In this document: positions 14,476 to 15,619 of the stretch, piece by piece
Numbering within the stretch: position 1 is the stretch's first letter
How the letters are laid out: the number at the start of each line of letters is the position of its first letter
Assembly: GCA_021414185.1 (NCBI GenBank)
Contig: JAIOOZ010000121.1
Location: 1-15,619, forward strand
DNA length: 15,619 nt
Direction of reading: 5' to 3'
Origin: Betaproteobacteria bacterium
Lineage (GTDB): Bacteria; Pseudomonadota; Gammaproteobacteria; Burkholderiales; SG8-41
The notes under the pieces: model-generated
Told to the model about the DNA's origin: nothing
The model's input: only the letters and a program-made list of their open reading frames with translations
Database searches by the model: none
Translations under genes and position numbers: made by a program

Positions 14476-15540
14476 ATGGAAGAATCTCCAAAAATTGCAA
14501 CCGGCGAATCCGCCGCCAAGCCGGTGCTGGAGGGCGCGTCGCCCAACGCGCGTCCGCGCTACCTGCATCCGGTGGCGCTGGTGGCGGCGCTCGCGTTGGT
14601 GGTTCTGGCCTGGCAGTGGTACGACAGCCACCAGCAGATCAACACGCTGCAGCACGAACTGGCGCGGCGCCTGGCCGCTGCCGACGTCGAGAACAAGGAG
14701 AGCCGGGGCGTTGCGGAGCAGGTGCGCGAAGCGACCCGCGAAGCCCAGGTCAAGCTGGGCGTGCTCGAGGCCAAGCTGCAGGAATCGCAGAACCAGCAGA
14801 TCGCGCTCGAGGCGCTCTACCAGGAATTGTCGCGCAGCCGCGACGAGTCATTGCTGGCCGACGTCGAGCAGACCTTGCTGGTCGCCAGCCAGCAGTTGCA
14901 GCTCGCGGGCAACGTCAAGTCGGCGCTGATCGCGCTGCAGGCGGCGGATGCGCGGCTCGCACGGCTCGACCGGCCGCAGTTGGCGGGACTGCGCAAGGTG
15001 ATAGCGCGCGACGTCGAGCGCCTGAAGCTGGCGCCCTATGTCGATGTGATCGGCATCAGCGCTCGCATCGACAACCTGATGGGCACGATAGACAGCCTGC
15101 CGCTGGCGCTCGAAGTGCGCCCGCAGGAGCCGGCCGCCGCCAAAGGCGCCGCGGATGCGGACGCCAATGCCTGGATGCGCTTCACGCGCGAGTTGTGGCG
15201 CGACATGCGCGACCTCGTGCGCATCGAAAGAATGGACCGCCCCGACATCCCGCTGCTCGCGCCCGGCCAGACTTATTTTCTGCGCGAAAACCTCAAACTG
15301 CGTCTGCTCGGCGCGCGGCTGGCGCTGCTCGCGCACGACGAAAAAAGTTTCAAGACCGACCTCAAGGCGGCGCGCGACTGGCTGGCGCGCTACTACGATG
15401 CACGCGACAAGACCGTCGCCAATGCGGTCACCGCGGTGCGCCAGCTGCATGACAGCCAGATCAGCATCGAGATGCCGGATGTGGCCTCCAGCCTCGACGC
15501 CGTGCGCAACTACCGGCTGACGCGCGAACGCGCGCGCTAG
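14476..15540 (+). CDS. hemX: HemX-family membrane protein
   Basis: The 354-residue protein has a cytoplasmic N-terminal tail rich in Ala, Pro and Ser, one membrane segment (about residues 31-48, HPVALVAALALVVLAWQW), a coiled-coil-like charged region (about 50-120) and a long helical C-terminal domain in the periplasm. This is the layout of the HemX family (PF04375-type). The family is often labelled uroporphyrinogen-III C-methyltransferase, but it has no SAM-binding methyltransferase domain, and none is seen here. Its role is not established; it may assist haem synthesis or membrane assembly with HemY. The ATG lies 48 bases after the hemD stop with only a weak GAG-type ribosome site. hemY follows after 14 bases. 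Confidence 0.9.
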   Translation: MEESPKIATGESAAKPVLEGASPNARPRYLHPVALVAALALVVLAWQWYDSHQQINTLQHELARRLAAADVENKESRGVAEQVREATREAQVKLGVLEAKLQESQNQQIALEALYQELSRSRDESLLADVEQTLLVASQQLQLAGNVKSALIALQAADARLARLDRPQLAGLRKVIARDVERLKLAPYVDVIGISARIDNLMGTIDSLPLALEVRPQEPAAAKGAADADANAWMRFTRELWRDMRDLVRIERMDRPDIPLLAPGQTYFLRENLKLRLLGARLALLAHDEKSFKTDLKAARDWLARYYDARDKTVANAVTAVRQLHDSQISIEMPDVASSLDAVRNYRLTRERAR

Positions 15541-15554
15541 GCGAAGGGCCGCCG

Positions 15555-15619
15555 GTGCGCTGGGTATTCTGGATTCTCGGACTGTTCGCGCTGGCGGTCG
15601 CGGTCGCGCTCGCACTACG
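15555..15619 (+). CDS. hemY: HemY-family membrane protein, N-terminal fragment (cut by window end)
   Basis: Only 21 codons are present. They begin MRWVFWILGLFALAVAVALAL, the hydrophobic N-terminal helix typical of proteobacterial HemY. This is a tetratricopeptide-type inner-membrane protein, unrelated to the protoporphyrinogen oxidase of Bacillus that bears the same symbol. The GTG start has a GAAGGG site six bases upstream and lies 14 bases after the hemX stop. The call depends on this short stretch plus the hemCDXY order. Confidence 0.8.
   Translation, partial: MRWVFWILGLFALAVAVALAL

Noticed and set aside
13630..14655. A 341-codon open frame on the minus strand, opposite hemD and the start of hemX
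   Set aside because: It is an antisense shadow; hemD and hemX are supported by motifs and synteny.

Overview
The window looks like a stretch of a GC-rich betaproteobacterial chromosome. The best evidence is the order argH / algZ-algR / hemC-hemD-hemX-hemY, with argH divergent from algZ. This is a conserved neighbourhood in Beta- and Gammaproteobacteria, and the protein sequences read as betaproteobacterial. The genus cannot be named from the sequence. Genes are packed tightly: no gap without a gene exceeds about 100 bases, and no tRNA, rRNA, insertion sequence or CRISPR array was seen.

Left part (1-7308), accessory metabolism. The window opens inside xsc (sulfoacetaldehyde acetyltransferase, ThDP-dependent), which releases sulfite and acetyl phosphate from sulfoacetaldehyde. 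It ends at a strong bidirectional hairpin terminator shared with a convergent TRAP transporter operon, dctP-dctQ-dctM on the minus strand. A small two-helix membrane protein gene lies upstream of dctP. Divergent from these are two tandem, clearly paralogous LacI-family regulators, with a LacI-like palindrome between them. Two small genes of unknown function follow in the same direction. A reasonable reading is uptake of an organosulfonate or related organic acid by the TRAP system, control by one or both LacI proteins, and desulfonation through Xsc. The substrate is inference.

Middle part (7385-11500). A minus-strand Ada-like gene (AraC-type HTH plus O6-alkylguanine-DNA alkyltransferase, without the N-terminal phosphotriester domain) follows argH. 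Divergent from argH is the two-component pair algZ-algR (LytS-type kinase, LytTR regulator), overlapping by one base.

Right part (11497-15619). A small exported protein of unknown function overlaps the algR stop (ATGA). A convergent exported thioredoxin-fold protein with a CPYC motif follows. Then come the haem genes hemC, hemD, hemX and the first 21 codons of hemY. Between hemC and hemD is an unusual imperfect inverted repeat made of purine-rich heptads on one side and pyrimidine-rich heptads on the other.

I see no clearly new multi-gene system. The most worthwhile leads are the paired LacI regulators with the TRAP/xsc locus, the hemC-hemD heptad hairpin, the unknown exported protein coupled to algZR, and the almost gapless argH/algZ divergence.
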